Of a DNA stretch of 64,000 bases, positions 42,002 to 51,533 are shown one piece after another (the stretch's first letter is position 1; each line of letters starts with the position of its first letter). Below the pieces are notes generated by a model. That model was not told the DNA's origin. It searched no databases and worked only from the letters and a program-made list of their open reading frames with translations. A program made the position numbers and the translations under genes. Source of the DNA: Gammaproteobacteria bacterium. GTDB taxonomy: Bacteria; Pseudomonadota; Gammaproteobacteria; Pseudomonadales; Cellvibrionaceae. The stretch is taken from contig JAGKWO010000007.1 of assembly GCA_021151835.1 (NCBI GenBank), positions 138,797-202,796 on the forward strand, read 5' to 3'.

Positions 42002-42742
42002 TCATTCTTGTGCAGCAACAGTATTGTTAGTTCCTATCTTGGCCAATAGTGTGGGCCACAGCGTTTTCCAGGTATCCCAATTATGTTCGCCTGGTTGCAA
42101 TACCGTATGGCTTGAAGCCAGGCGTGTTGCCAATAATCCGTTTTGCTGCGCAAATTTATCGGAAGCACCATAAGCTAAATAAATTTTCTTTTTAGTATTC
42201 TCATCCAGTTGGGTTAACCATGGCCATAGATTTTGGTCCCGTAAAACTGCAGGGGCGGCTTCATTTTCCAGTAAATAATTAAAATCTTCTTTTTCTCCCA
42301 GATATGGAGCCATTATAAAAATGCTATTAATTTCATTTGGATGTTGTTTAAGGTAAAGCAACGAACCAAAGCCACCTAACGAAATTCCTGCGAGATAAAT
42401 TTCGCGATAACCTGCTGCCCGCGCCGGTTTGATAACATCGGCGCGCAGCCGGTCAACGATAGTCCGGTTTTGGTAGTATTTAAAATGCGCATCGACAGCA
42501 ATTACATCAAGCGCAGGATCCATTTTATGGATGTCATCAATAAAATGGTGGTCGTCAAAGGATGCTGCAGAGTCACCAATGCCTGGCAACAGCACCAGTA
42601 GTTTTTTGGTTTTGATATTTTTATCCGTTTGTGTTTGCTGCTGATAATGAATGGTTTGCAATGGTGTTGAGCCATCCTTGAAAAAATAGCAGCTATTCAG
42701 TAATAACAGCATGGATAAAACAATAAGTGCTTTCATTGGCAC
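42002..42742 (-). CDS. Alpha/beta hydrolase lipoprotein
   Basis: A 246-residue protein with a lipoprotein signal (LNSC). The fold shows LLVLLPGIGDSAASF, nucleophile elbow AGISLGGFGS and a C-terminal histidine in GEHNWDTWK. The substrate is unknown. The start codon is GTG with AGGAGG five bases upstream. An ATG six bases later would serve as well. It stands alone between the PEP-CTERM gene and the divergent HD hydrolase. Confidence 0.75.
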   Translation of the reverse strand: MPMKALIVLSMLLLLNSCYFFKDGSTPLQTIHYQQQTQTDKNIKTKKLLVLLPGIGDSAASFDDHHFIDDIHKMDPALDVIAVDAHFKYYQNRTIVDRLRADVIKPARAAGYREIYLAGISLGGFGSLLYLKQHPNEINSIFIMAPYLGEKEDFNYLLENEAAPAVLRDQNLWPWLTQLDENTKKKIYLAYGASDKFAQQNGLLATRLASSHTVLQPGEHNWDTWKTLWPTLLAKIGTNNTVAAQE

Positions 42743-42989
42743 CGCTTCCTCCTGCGATGTGGTGACTGATAGTATTCAGGCAATCAATATCCGGCTGCCA
42801 AATGCTGGCTATTATTTGGATGGATAATGTTGCTGAATGTTCCGGCAGCTGCAGTTGAATGCAGAGGAACCGGATAAATTGTAATCCGCTACTGGAAATG
42901 TATATGGGAAATCAGCATCAATTGGCTCTCGCATCGGGAAATATTTGCGTTCTTTATCAGATTCGCCGCGATGATGCGCCGGGGATGAA

Positions 42990-43601
42990 ATGATGTGTTA
43001 CCAGCGCTGGCAAAAATTGATGCAGCAACTTGGGATTTCAGCTAACACTGATACATTCCAGCAATTAGCCGCAGCTTATAATGAGCCTCATCGTTATTAT
43101 CATGCAACTGAACATATCTCAGCGTGCTTGCAGTATTTGGATCACTGTTGGCAGCTTGCGAAATATCCTGCGGAAATAGCAGTTGCGCTTTGGTTTCACG
43201 ATGCCATTTATAAGCCGCGTTCAAATACTAACGAGTTGGACAGTGCAACCTGGTGCTGCGATTTTTTGGCGGCCAATCAAGTTGATTCGCTGGTTATCGC
43301 GCGCATTCGCAAATTGATAATGGCAACCTGCCATAATGCTGCGCCGCTATCGCATGATGAGCAATTACTGGTGGATATAGATCTGGCAATTCTTGGGGCA
43401 CCGGAAGATATCTATTGGCAGTTTGAAGAGAATGTTCGCAAGGAATATAAATGGGTTCCCGGTTTTATCTTCCGTTCAAAACGTAAAGAAATACTGAAAG
43501 GCTTTTTGCAGCGCGAGCGACTGTATAATAGCGATTATTTTTTTCAAAAATTGGAGCAGCAGGCGCGCATTAATTTGCAGGCAGCAATCAGCCGTTTATA
43601 A
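42990..43601 (+). CDS. Predicted HD-type metal-dependent hydrolase
   Basis: A 203-residue soluble protein of the COG4339 type. YYHATEHISACL and ALWFHDAIY supply the H...HD metal ligands, and HDEQLLVDIDLAILG contributes a later Asp. Members are predicted phosphohydrolases without a defined substrate. GGGG lies close before the ATG. It converges on the cupin gene with only five bases between stops. Confidence 0.82.
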   Translation: MMCYQRWQKLMQQLGISANTDTFQQLAAAYNEPHRYYHATEHISACLQYLDHCWQLAKYPAEIAVALWFHDAIYKPRSNTNELDSATWCCDFLAANQVDSLVIARIRKLIMATCHNAAPLSHDEQLLVDIDLAILGAPEDIYWQFEENVRKEYKWVPGFIFRSKRKEILKGFLQRERLYNSDYFFQKLEQQARINLQAAISRL

Positions 43602-43606
43602 ATAGA

Positions 43607-43987
43607 TTATTGTTGATTAATAAAGCGCACCGGTTTTTCCCATACTGCCAATACGACACAGCCTTCTTCACTGTCAATTTCATGGCTGGTGTCCGCAGGG
43701 TTAATTAAAAAGGTTCCTTTACGATATTCACCACGTTCGTCGCGTTGGCTGCCGCGCAGGATTAATAAAAATTCCATCCCGACATGTAAATGGCGTGGAA
43801 TCTGCGCGCCGGGGTGATAGCGCAGCAGGGCTGAAGAACAACCCCGGGCGGGATCGCCATGCAGTGGCAGGATATCTACCCCATCGCGGAAATCCTGCCA
43901 TTGCAATGCGGGATCATCAAAATTCCTGTTAATCAAATCTGTCCAGACCAGATTTTTTTCCACATAAATCTCCGGTATTTGATTCAT
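43607..43987 (-). CDS. ChrR-like cupin protein
   Basis: A 126-residue single-domain cupin. RYHPGAQIPRHLHVGMEFLLIL gives the first metal motif (H...H...E) and the second region HEIDSEEGCVVLAVW keeps one histidine. It is last in a five-gene minus-strand operon, 15 bases after a cysteine hydrolase, so an auxiliary role in that pathway is likely. No catalytic function can be assigned. Confidence 0.78.
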   Translation of the reverse strand: MNQIPEIYVEKNLVWTDLINRNFDDPALQWQDFRDGVDILPLHGDPARGCSSALLRYHPGAQIPRHLHVGMEFLLILRGSQRDERGEYRKGTFLINPADTSHEIDSEEGCVVLAVWEKPVRFINQQ

Positions 43988-44002
43988 TTTTATGTCCCGA
44001 AT

Positions 44003-44707
44003 TTATTGCGCGAGCGCTGCCAATACATCAGCAGATGTTGCGACTGCGCCGAATACACCGCCCTGCATATGGATCATCGCTAGTGCAGCCTGGTGATTGG
44101 CCGGATCAGTTGCGGCACAACAATCCTCCAGTAATACACATTCAAAGCCGCGATCATTGGCTTCGCGCATGGTGGTGTGTACGCAAACATCAGTAGTGAT
44201 ACCGGTGAGGATAATATTTTTAATACCGCGCAGGTGTAACACCATTTCCAGATCGGTTGCGTAAAAGGAACCTTTGCCGGGCTTATCGATAATGACTTCA
44301 CCATCAATAGGTGCCAGCTCGGGAATAATTTCCCAACCGGGTTCGCCGCGAATTAAAATTTTTCCACAAGGGCCTTCGTCGCCGATACCGGCGCCAATTT
44401 GGCGCGAGCGCCAGCGTTTGTTCGCGGGTAAATCAGCGAGGTCGGGGCGATGCCCTTCGCGCGTATGGATAATATGGAAACCGGCGGTACGCATCGCCGG
44501 CAATAATTTTCGTAGTGGTTCAATGGGCGCGCGCGTTAAGTTGATGTCATAACCCATGGTGTCCACGTAACCCCCTTTGCCGCAAAAATCCGTTTGCATA
44601 TCGATAATAACCAGCGCGGTATTTTTCGGGCGAAGATCTCCATCGTAGGGCCATCTATACGGAGTGCTGTTAATAAATTGTGGCGTACTATTTAAATAAA
44701 TGCTCAT
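44003..44707 (-). CDS. Cysteine hydrolase, biuret hydrolase (BiuH)-like
   Basis: A 234-residue isochorismatase-fold amidohydrolase. The catalytic triad falls at Asp36, Lys142 and Cys175, as reported for Rhizobium BiuH, and IIDMQTDFCGKGGYVDTMGY, REGHRPDLADLPANKRWR and TGITTDVCVHTTMREANDRG are close to that enzyme. BiuH converts biuret to allophanate and ammonia. The neighbouring permease, porin and second cysteine hydrolase fit uptake and stepwise cleavage of a ureide. No allophanate hydrolase gene is in the window. Substrate assignment is inference. Confidence 0.82.
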   Translation of the reverse strand: MSIYLNSTPQFINSTPYRWPYDGDLRPKNTALVIIDMQTDFCGKGGYVDTMGYDINLTRAPIEPLRKLLPAMRTAGFHIIHTREGHRPDLADLPANKRWRSRQIGAGIGDEGPCGKILIRGEPGWEIIPELAPIDGEVIIDKPGKGSFYATDLEMVLHLRGIKNIILTGITTDVCVHTTMREANDRGFECVLLEDCCAATDPANHQAALAMIHMQGGVFGAVATSADVLAALAQ

Positions 44708-44716
44708 GCTTGCCCC

Positions 44717-46306
44717 CTAGTGCGCCGCTTCTATTGCTTCATGATTTTCATTTTCTTCCGGTGCTTTACTTGAAACTACACTGAATTTTGCGCAAGCAAA
44801 TAACACACCGGCAACGGCAAGATAAGCAAATGCAACTGTAGGTGATTCGGCAATACCAATTGCTTCGCCGTGCATTAATCCGAAGAATGTAAGCACGGAA
44901 CTCGCGCACGCAAATAATCCTGCCTTGATAAAACTGCGATCAATAATAAATGCGGTAATTGCCCCGAGCATTAATCCACCCAGGATGGCGCCGCCACCTA
45001 ATACCGATAATCCTTCGTAGAGCACTCCGTTTTGCGCGAGCTTATCCAATCCGACGGTAGCGGCATTGGTTCCCGCTGCACCGAGGACATTATCGATTTG
45101 CAATTTTCCCCAGGCGGCGAGGTGCGGCATCAGCGAAACAATAATGGCTGGGGCGTGCGATTTCGGGCTTTCCTGAAATGCTTGTGAGCCGATCAACATG
45201 CCGATGTAAAGTAAGATAGGCGAGATGGCGACCAACGGAATCGCCGATGAAAATACCGCGATAATTCCCAGCCAACAAAGCACCAATACCGATATTCCCG
45301 TTGCCGCCGAATAGCCAATTCCGCCACCCATGGATTTCCAACCCGGATGACCGATGTATACAGCATTGATAAATGGATTGCCCATGCAACAGCCAATCAA
45401 ACTGATAACGCCATCAGCGGTGAGCACGCGTGTGGTTGGGTAACTATCGCCGGCAACAGCGGCGCTCTCCACGTTATCCATGGCTTCAACCAAATCGTAG
45501 ATGCCAAACGGAATAGCGGTAACTAAAATAATTCCGATAAATTCAAATCCGGAAAATACATGGCCCACGGACGGAATCGGAACAGAAAAACCAAAACTGG
45601 TGAGTGATTGTGTGAGCTTTTCCAAACTCAATCCGCCGAAATTCAAACCCAATGCGGTTGAACTCCACGCGATTAAGGTTCCCACGGCGATAGCGACTAA
45701 CCCCGCAGGGATTCCTTTGAAATAACGCACACCACCAAACCAGCTCAATAAAATAATCGCAAAACAAACGACACCAATCACCGGTGTCATAAACATTTCC
45801 AATGCGGGGCGCAGAGAAATAAATGCAATGGATACGCCGGCGAGTGTTCCCAGCAACGCGGCGCGCGGCGTAATTTTGCGAATGTAAGGTGCGATATAAC
45901 CGCCGAGCATCAACACAAAACTTTGCACAAAAACCCAGGTTAAACCGGCTTCCCAGCCTTTAATCGGATCGCCGGTAGTGAGCGATATTGGCAGCATGAT
46001 AACGAACACCACCACAAACATATGCGGCACGCTGATACCGGAAGGCAATGCGCACACATTGGTGCGCCCGGTTTCTTTCGCTAATTTGTAAGCGAGCCAG
46101 GCGTAATACAATGTACTTAAACACATCATTAAACCCACGGCGGGAAGGATGCGGCCAAACACAATATCGTCAGGCATTTGCAATACAAAACGAAGCAATC
46201 CTGTGAGCACTAACAGGTTCACAAGAATATTGGTGCCGAAACCGAACAGTGCATTCCAGTCGCCGGGTTTCCACAGTTTTACGTTGCTATTTATGCTGCT
46301 GTTCAT
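44717..46306 (-). CDS. NCS2-type nucleobase/ureide permease
   Basis: A 529-residue transporter with about 12-14 membrane helices. It keeps the NCS2 layout: NVCALPSGISVPH in the first half, GIYDLVEAMDNVESAAVAGDSY with the family acidic residues in the middle, and GNPFINAVYIGHPGWKSMGG before the last helices. It lies between two cysteine hydrolase genes on the same strand (9 and 68 bases away), so it probably imports their substrate or a precursor. Confidence 0.82.
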   Translation of the reverse strand: MNSSINSNVKLWKPGDWNALFGFGTNILVNLLVLTGLLRFVLQMPDDIVFGRILPAVGLMMCLSTLYYAWLAYKLAKETGRTNVCALPSGISVPHMFVVVFVIMLPISLTTGDPIKGWEAGLTWVFVQSFVLMLGGYIAPYIRKITPRAALLGTLAGVSIAFISLRPALEMFMTPVIGVVCFAIILLSWFGGVRYFKGIPAGLVAIAVGTLIAWSSTALGLNFGGLSLEKLTQSLTSFGFSVPIPSVGHVFSGFEFIGIILVTAIPFGIYDLVEAMDNVESAAVAGDSYPTTRVLTADGVISLIGCCMGNPFINAVYIGHPGWKSMGGGIGYSAATGISVLVLCWLGIIAVFSSAIPLVAISPILLYIGMLIGSQAFQESPKSHAPAIIVSLMPHLAAWGKLQIDNVLGAAGTNAATVGLDKLAQNGVLYEGLSVLGGGAILGGLMLGAITAFIIDRSFIKAGLFACASSVLTFFGLMHGEAIGIAESPTVAFAYLAVAGVLFACAKFSVVSSKAPEENENHEAIEAAH

Positions 46307-46374
46307 GATCTTATCCGCTCCTGTTCGTATGGTTGGCTAGCAGGGATGACAATTAACAATTGAATAATTAATCA

Positions 46375-47064
46375 TTAGGTTATTGCGGTGGACATGCGTT
46401 TGGGTGAGAGCGCCGCAACAACGGCAGTGCTGTTACTCACCCAACCAAAAATGCCGCCCTGTGCAGAAACCATTGAGAGAGCGACACGGTGGAACTCGGG
46501 AAAATAGGACGCGCAGGCATCGCCGACGACAACGCAACGGTAACCACGGTCATTGCCTTCGCGCACCGTGGTGTGTACGCACACTTCGGTAGTAACACCA
46601 CACACTAATAAATTTTCAATGCGTTGATCTTTCAACACATCATTTAATTCAGTGCGATAGAAAGCGCCCTTGCCAGGTTTATCGATAATAATTTCGCCAT
46701 TGATTGGCGCGAGCTCAGGAATAATTCCGTGGCCCGGTTCACCGCGTACTAAAACGCGTCCCATAGGACCAAGGCTGCCGATGCGCAATTCAGGTTTACC
46801 GCGCATCACTTTGGCGGGCGGTGCATCGCTTAAATCGGGGAGGTGACCTTCACGCGTGTGAATCACCAACATGCCGATTGCGCGTGCGGCAGCGAGTAGT
46901 GACTGGCAAGGAGCAATTGCCGAGCGCAATAAACTCACATCATTGCCGAGGCTTGCGCCGAAGCCGCCGGGTTCGAGGAAATCCCGTTGCATATCGATAA
47001 TCATCAATGCAGTTTGTGCGAGTGATAAATCAATGGCTTCGGGCTGTGCGCTCAGGCTGATCAT
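46375..47064 (-). CDS. Second cysteine hydrolase of the isochorismatase fold
   Basis: A 229-residue paralogue of the BiuH-like enzyme. The triad is Asp24, Lys129 and Cys162, with REGHLPDLSDAPPAK, RGEPGHGIIPELAPINGE and CGVTTEVCVHTTVREGNDRG. The shared substrate-pocket motifs and co-operon position suggest a related amide, for example triuret cleaved before biuret. The true start is ATG 47064. A GTG at 47109 would overlap the porin gene. Substrate not established. Confidence 0.82.
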   Translation of the reverse strand: MISLSAQPEAIDLSLAQTALMIIDMQRDFLEPGGFGASLGNDVSLLRSAIAPCQSLLAAARAIGMLVIHTREGHLPDLSDAPPAKVMRGKPELRIGSLGPMGRVLVRGEPGHGIIPELAPINGEIIIDKPGKGAFYRTELNDVLKDQRIENLLVCGVTTEVCVHTTVREGNDRGYRCVVVGDACASYFPEFHRVALSMVSAQGGIFGWVSNSTAVVAALSPKRMSTAIT

Positions 47065-47096
47065 AAAAATGTCTCGCTCAATCTCGTTGTCGATTA

Positions 47097-47882
47097 TTAG
47101 AAAATCCACTTCACCATCAGCTCGGGAAAATTTTCATCAACCCCATCAATGCCAAATTTGTTGCGCCAGATCTGGTATTCGATACCCGCCTGGAACACCC
47201 CGGGTGAATCAAACAGTGAACCGACATCCAGCAGCAAACGCGGTTGGGTGACGATATTGTCTTCGCTTGGGCCGATATCCCAGGCGTAATCAAAAAAACC
47301 TTCAAAGCTGAATTGGGCTTTGCCGATAGAGAAGGGCATTCCCCATGCCAGGGTAATTTGTTGGCCGAGATCGGTGCCGAAGGTAACTTCGTTGCGCGCG
47401 TACCAATTGATTTGGAAAAAATTGAATTTGGGCAGTTTTAGATCCACGGCGAGGCCGTAAAGATAGGTGTGAAAACCTTCGCCCATTTCCATGGTGGACG
47501 TGATCAGAAAGTCCTGGATTATCCCGGCTGATAAATCCTTGCCGGTCATTTTTCCAACGCTTAAACGCGGGGATATTTCACCGTACCAGGAGGTTTGGGT
47601 AAGTTCGCCGGTGCGGTCCGGGTTGGTGATATCGACAAAGAAAAAGTTATCGCCGTATTTCCAACCGCTGGCATGCTCCAGTGTAATCAGTGTGCGTTTT
47701 TCATCACCCAGCTCGTAATCAGTGCCATAGTGGTATTGGAAATTGGTGCTGCTCCAGCGCGCATCGGCCTGCACACTTGCCGCCATAAACAAAAGGAAAA
47801 AAGCGCCGAAGGCCATCAGGCTCCGGCATAAGCCTCGGGACAAGTTGCAGGTGAATCCGGGAGTAGTCTTCAAGCTGGGCAT
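47097..47882 (-). CDS. Tsx-like nucleoside-specific channel, outer membrane
   Basis: A 261-residue outer membrane barrel with a signal peptide ending near residue 40 (SVQADA). WSSTNFQYHYGTDY, TLEHASGWKYGDNFFFVDI and the final ELMVKWIF with C-terminal Phe are the Tsx/OmpK pattern. It is the first gene of the operon and would admit nucleobases, nucleosides or ureides to the periplasm. AGAGGAAG precedes the ATG. The palindrome at 47919-47930 lies about 40 bases upstream. Confidence 0.85.
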   Translation of the reverse strand: MPSLKTTPGFTCNLSRGLCRSLMAFGAFFLLFMAASVQADARWSSTNFQYHYGTDYELGDEKRTLITLEHASGWKYGDNFFFVDITNPDRTGELTQTSWYGEISPRLSVGKMTGKDLSAGIIQDFLITSTMEMGEGFHTYLYGLAVDLKLPKFNFFQINWYARNEVTFGTDLGQQITLAWGMPFSIGKAQFSFEGFFDYAWDIGPSEDNIVTQPRLLLDVGSLFDSPGVFQAGIEYQIWRNKFGIDGVDENFPELMVKWIF

Positions 47883-48215
47883 GGTTGCTTCCTCTAGGGT
47901 CCATTTTTTTAGAACATTGTTGTATACAACGTTGGGTTCTGCATAAGCTATGCCAGCGCATAAAACAGCCTACGCTCCTGGTTTTAACTTGTTGAAAAAT
48001 GGGGATTTTGCAGCTGGAAGGCCGGATGATTTGCGAGGCGCCTATAACTAACGAAGGCTCCAAAACGTAGCGACACTACTGTTGATTGCACCGGTAAAGG
48101 GCGGGTGAGTGGTAATTGAACCTGTGCGTAGAGGTTGGTTTACAAGGGAATAGGGCTCGCCTACCATGCAAACAAGGCGCATTAATGACGCAAATCCGCA
48201 AATGGAGCAGGTGTT
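47883..48215. other. Divergent promoter region of the ureide operon and its regulator
   Basis: These 333 bases separate the minus-strand operon from the plus-strand GntR gene. They hold the palindrome described separately and no gene. Promoters for both directions are expected here. Confidence 0.6.
47919..47930. promoter_or_regulatory. Candidate GntR/FCD operator palindrome
   Basis: GTTGTATACAAC is a perfect 12-base palindrome and contains TTGTATACAA, a form typical of FCD-type GntR operators. It lies 37 bases upstream of the porin start, a position suited to repression of the operon. Confidence 0.65.
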
Positions 48216-48890
48216 TTGACTACCCCCAAATCAGCCGCACAACTGGTCTACGACCAGCTCAAGAAAAAGATCATCGATTTCGAAATCTACCCCGGCACGC
48301 GCATCACTGAGTCCGAGATCGCCGAGGATTTCCAGGTAAGCCGCACACCGGTACGTGCTGCGTTACAACGCCTGGAAACCGAAGGCCAAATTACTATCAT
48401 GCCCAAGCAAGGGTGTTTTGTGCGTTCAGTGGATATTGAAACTATCAGCCAGTATTACGATGTACGTATCATGCTTGAAGCCAGCGCGGTCGAACTCGCG
48501 TGCGATCACATGGAAGATGAGGACCTGGATGCATTACAGGAAGACTGGAATGCGGAGCGGTTGGATGATGAGTTGGATATGGAAGAAATCAAAGCGCGTG
48601 AGGAAGCATTCCATATCGGAATTGCGATTGGCAGCGGTAATCCGGTGCTCGCCAATTATTTGCGTGATATCAATAACAATATTCGCATCCTGCGTCGCCT
48701 GGGGTTTCCGGATCGGCAAGCGGTAATTGAAACTTGCGAAGAACATTTTGCTATTTGCCAGTTAATCCGTGAAAAAAATAAATCGCAAGCACGCAAAGCC
48801 ATGACCAAGCATATCCGCAAAAGCCAGGAGCTTGCGCGTAGCGTGACATTGAGTCAATTGCAGCAGGCGATCAAGCGGCATAAGCCCTGA
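48216..48890 (+). CDS. GntR family regulator, FCD subfamily
   Basis: A 224-residue repressor-type protein. An N-terminal winged helix (AAQLVYDQLKKKIIDFEIYPG, ESEIAEDFQVSRTPVRAAL) is followed by an all-helical FCD ligand domain with metal-binding-type histidines (EEAFHIGIA, EEHFAI, MTKHI). The start is TTG with AGCAGG just upstream. It is divergent to the porin-hydrolase-permease operon and is its likely regulator, with a ureide or nucleobase product as ligand by inference. Confidence 0.88.
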   Translation: MTTPKSAAQLVYDQLKKKIIDFEIYPGTRITESEIAEDFQVSRTPVRAALQRLETEGQITIMPKQGCFVRSVDIETISQYYDVRIMLEASAVELACDHMEDEDLDALQEDWNAERLDDELDMEEIKAREEAFHIGIAIGSGNPVLANYLRDINNNIRILRRLGFPDRQAVIETCEEHFAICQLIREKNKSQARKAMTKHIRKSQELARSVTLSQLQQAIKRHKP

Positions 48891-48960
48891 ATACAATCGT
48901 TCTATTCTTACTTGAATGTGAAACAACAATTTTGCAATTAATTATGTTGGGATTTAATTA

Positions 48961-49428
48961 ATGAGTTCTACCCCTGAAATCGCCATGAGCTTTGGTGATA
49001 TTGCCCACGCAATTCAGCTCGCCCTTGCGCCGGTATTTTTATTGACCGGCATCGCCGGTTTGTTAAATGTAATGGCGAGCCGCCTTGCGCGCATTATTGA
49101 TCGCGGGCGCAGCCTTACCGAGCAAGCGTTACCGCCCCAACATTTACAAAATCCGGATTCGCTCAATAAGGAATTAAATCGCCTTGAACGCCGTCGCCAT
49201 TACGCCAGCTCTGCTATTACCGCATGCACTTGCTCGGCATTATTAGTGTGCATGGTTGTTGCGGTAATTTTTTTGCAAGTGTTGTTGCAGGTGGAGCTTA
49301 AATGGGTAATTAGCGCGTTATTTACGGCATCAACTCTGACATTGATTGTGGGGCTTGGTTATTTTTTGCGGGAGGTGCACCTTGCAACGCGCACTGTGCG
49401 GATTAATGTTGTTGTGCGCGTCGATTAA
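48961..49428 (+). CDS. DUF2721 family membrane protein
   Basis: A 155-residue protein with three membrane helices. PVFLLTGIAGLLNVMASRLARIIDRGR and ELNRLERRRHYASSAI are the DUF2721 hallmarks. Function unknown. It lies 70 bases after the regulator, probably in its own unit. Confidence 0.85.
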   Translation: MSSTPEIAMSFGDIAHAIQLALAPVFLLTGIAGLLNVMASRLARIIDRGRSLTEQALPPQHLQNPDSLNKELNRLERRRHYASSAITACTCSALLVCMVVAVIFLQVLLQVELKWVISALFTASTLTLIVGLGYFLREVHLATRTVRINVVVRVD

Positions 49429-49621
49429 TTGCTTGAAAAATTAATGGTTATCAATGGTGTAATTCTCTCGGTATTTCCTGCGTTTCATTTGATAGTTAAT
49501 GTGATTGCGCATAATCGCTATCATGGCAAGGACATAAGCGTGCAATAACGACATGGTTGTGTAGAGTGAAGCGCTAACGGTCATATAAAACCCGGTTTTC
49601 TATTGCAGGTTGAGAATGGGC

Positions 49622-50761
49622 TCAATCATTTTTAAACGGTAGTAACTGATTGGCGTCCTCAATGTAACTCTGGATATGGCTTTTCTCCTGCTCCAGAAAA
49701 TTTTCAATTGCAGCGCGGAATTGGCTGGATTTTATCGCATGATTTGAATAGGTAAGCACCGGTTCAAAACCGCGCGCAATTTTATGTTCCCCTTGGGCTC
49801 CGCCATCAAACCGTTGCAGTTGGTGTGCTATCGCATATTCAATGCCCTGGTAGTAACAGGTTTCAAAATGCAAAAATTGATATTCTTCAAAACAGCCCCA
49901 ATAACGGCCATACAGCGTGTATTGGTCGCGAAAAAATAATGCAGCGGCAATGACCGATTGCTGTTCGGTCACGGCACATACCAGCACAATAAATTTGCTA
50001 AATGTTTTTGTTAGCTGGCGAAAAAAATCCTGCGACAAGTATCCACTATGGCCACTGCGCTTCAGATAGGTGTTGCGATAAAGCGCATAAAATAAATCCA
50101 TGTCATCAAGCGTAACATCGACACCTTCTTTAACGATAAAGCTGATGCCTTGTCCCCTTACCTGATTGCGTTCTTTGGTAATGTTTTTCCGTTTACGTGA
50201 AGTCATGCGCGCGAGAAAATCATCAAAGTGATGATAGCCGTGATTAAACCAATGAAATTGACAGCCAAGGCGTTGCAATGTTTGCGCAGGCAGCAATAAG
50301 TTGCTTTGATCTTCAGTGGGAAACAGGCAGTGCCAGCTGGAGTAACCTTTTACTTCGCATGCTGTTTCCAGCGCAGTGCAAATTGCAGTGATGAGGACTG
50401 TTGATTCCTGCTGTACCCGGGTTAACAGCCGGGGGCCGGTGCAGGGGGTGAATGGAATAGCGTTTATCCATTTGGGATAATAATTAAAGCCAAATCGTTG
50501 GTATGCATCAGCCCATGCCCAATCAAATACATATTCACCATAGGAGTGATATTTAATGTAGCCGGGCATGGCCGCCACTAATTCCTGGCCTTCGTATACC
50601 ACTACATGGGCGACCTGCCAGCCGGAATCATTCGCGGTGCAGCCCGAATCTTCTAGGGCTGCCAGGAATTCATAATGATTGAATGGATAATCATCAGCGC
50701 AAAGGCGATTCCATTGTTGCCTGTCAACCTCATGAATGGAATAAATAAAATGAACTTCCAC
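49622..50761 (-). CDS. COG3146/DUF482 GNAT-like protein
   Basis: A 379-residue protein of the COG3146 family, two tandem GNAT-like halves resembling peptidoglycan-bridge transferases. Family stretches are YHSYGEYVFDWAWADAY, FTPCTGPRLL, MTSRKRKNITKER and FDGGAQGEHKIARGFEP. It is widespread in Proteobacteria without known substrate. The gap to the next plus-strand gene is a divergent promoter region of about 120 bases. Confidence 0.85.
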   Translation of the reverse strand: MEVHFIYSIHEVDRQQWNRLCADDYPFNHYEFLAALEDSGCTANDSGWQVAHVVVYEGQELVAAMPGYIKYHSYGEYVFDWAWADAYQRFGFNYYPKWINAIPFTPCTGPRLLTRVQQESTVLITAICTALETACEVKGYSSWHCLFPTEDQSNLLLPAQTLQRLGCQFHWFNHGYHHFDDFLARMTSRKRKNITKERNQVRGQGISFIVKEGVDVTLDDMDLFYALYRNTYLKRSGHSGYLSQDFFRQLTKTFSKFIVLVCAVTEQQSVIAAALFFRDQYTLYGRYWGCFEEYQFLHFETCYYQGIEYAIAHQLQRFDGGAQGEHKIARGFEPVLTYSNHAIKSSQFRAAIENFLEQEKSHIQSYIEDANQLLPFKND

Positions 50762-50879
50762 AGGGATTCTCCACTTGCATTACATTTGCGTAAAGTTACG
50801 CAACTGCGGACGTGTGCGCTAGTCATAGTAACAATGTCTACAGTAGAATCATTCAATTCCACTTACTGTTGGTTTTTCA

Positions 50880-51533
50880 ATGCCGTTGTCTGAACAACAA
50901 TCCGCGCAAACTCCCCAGCGACATCCAAACGCCAGTTTATCTTCCTTGCTGTCGGATTTTGCCGAGAAATTCACTAATGAACGTGTGCGTGTGCGCGACA
51001 TTACGGAATCTCTCGGGCAGCGCTCGTTTGGTTTTATCCTGCTGATTTTTGCGCTGCCAAATTCCCTGCCTATTATTGGTATCCCCGGTGTTTCTACAAT
51101 CACCGGCTTGCCCATGCTCTTTGTGGCCGTGCAAATGGCCTTGGGGCACCAGCGTGTTTATCTGCCGCGCTGGATTGCTGACAGTTCCATCTCAACTGCA
51201 AGTTTCCAGACGCTTATTCGCAAAGCGGTGCCCTGGCTAAGGCGCATTGAAAAATTAATGAGGCCACGTATTGGCTTTCTTACCCAGGGCAAGGCAGAAC
51301 GTTGGCTCGGGGCATTTTGTGTGTTGCTGGCATTCTTGCTGGCACTCCCCATTCCGCTTGGTAACCTGCTACCTGCACTAGGCATATTATTTATTGCGTT
51401 GGGGCTAATTGAAAGCGACGGTGTCTGTGTGCTTGCCGGCCTTTCCATTGGTGTGGCGGCCTGGGTGTTTTTGAGTGGCCTCATCTGGGTTGCAGTACAA
51501 ACCATCATCACCATGCTGGATCATCTGGTATAA
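50880..51533 (+). CDS. ExoD family exopolysaccharide synthesis protein
   Basis: A 217-residue inner membrane protein with four or five helices. SFGFILLIFALPNSLPIIGIPG and the paired hydrophobic C-terminal segments match ExoD, first described in Rhizobium exopolysaccharide mutants. Its molecular role is not known. No ribosome site is obvious before ATG 50880. Single gene. Confidence 0.82.
   Translation: MPLSEQQSAQTPQRHPNASLSSLLSDFAEKFTNERVRVRDITESLGQRSFGFILLIFALPNSLPIIGIPGVSTITGLPMLFVAVQMALGHQRVYLPRWIADSSISTASFQTLIRKAVPWLRRIEKLMRPRIGFLTQGKAERWLGAFCVLLAFLLALPIPLGNLLPALGILFIALGLIESDGVCVLAGLSIGVAAWVFLSGLIWVAVQTIITMLDHLV

Noticed and set aside
47065..47109. GTG start at 47109 for the second cysteine hydrolase
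   Set aside because: It overlaps the porin stop and adds residues unrelated to the family. ATG 47064 fits the family start.
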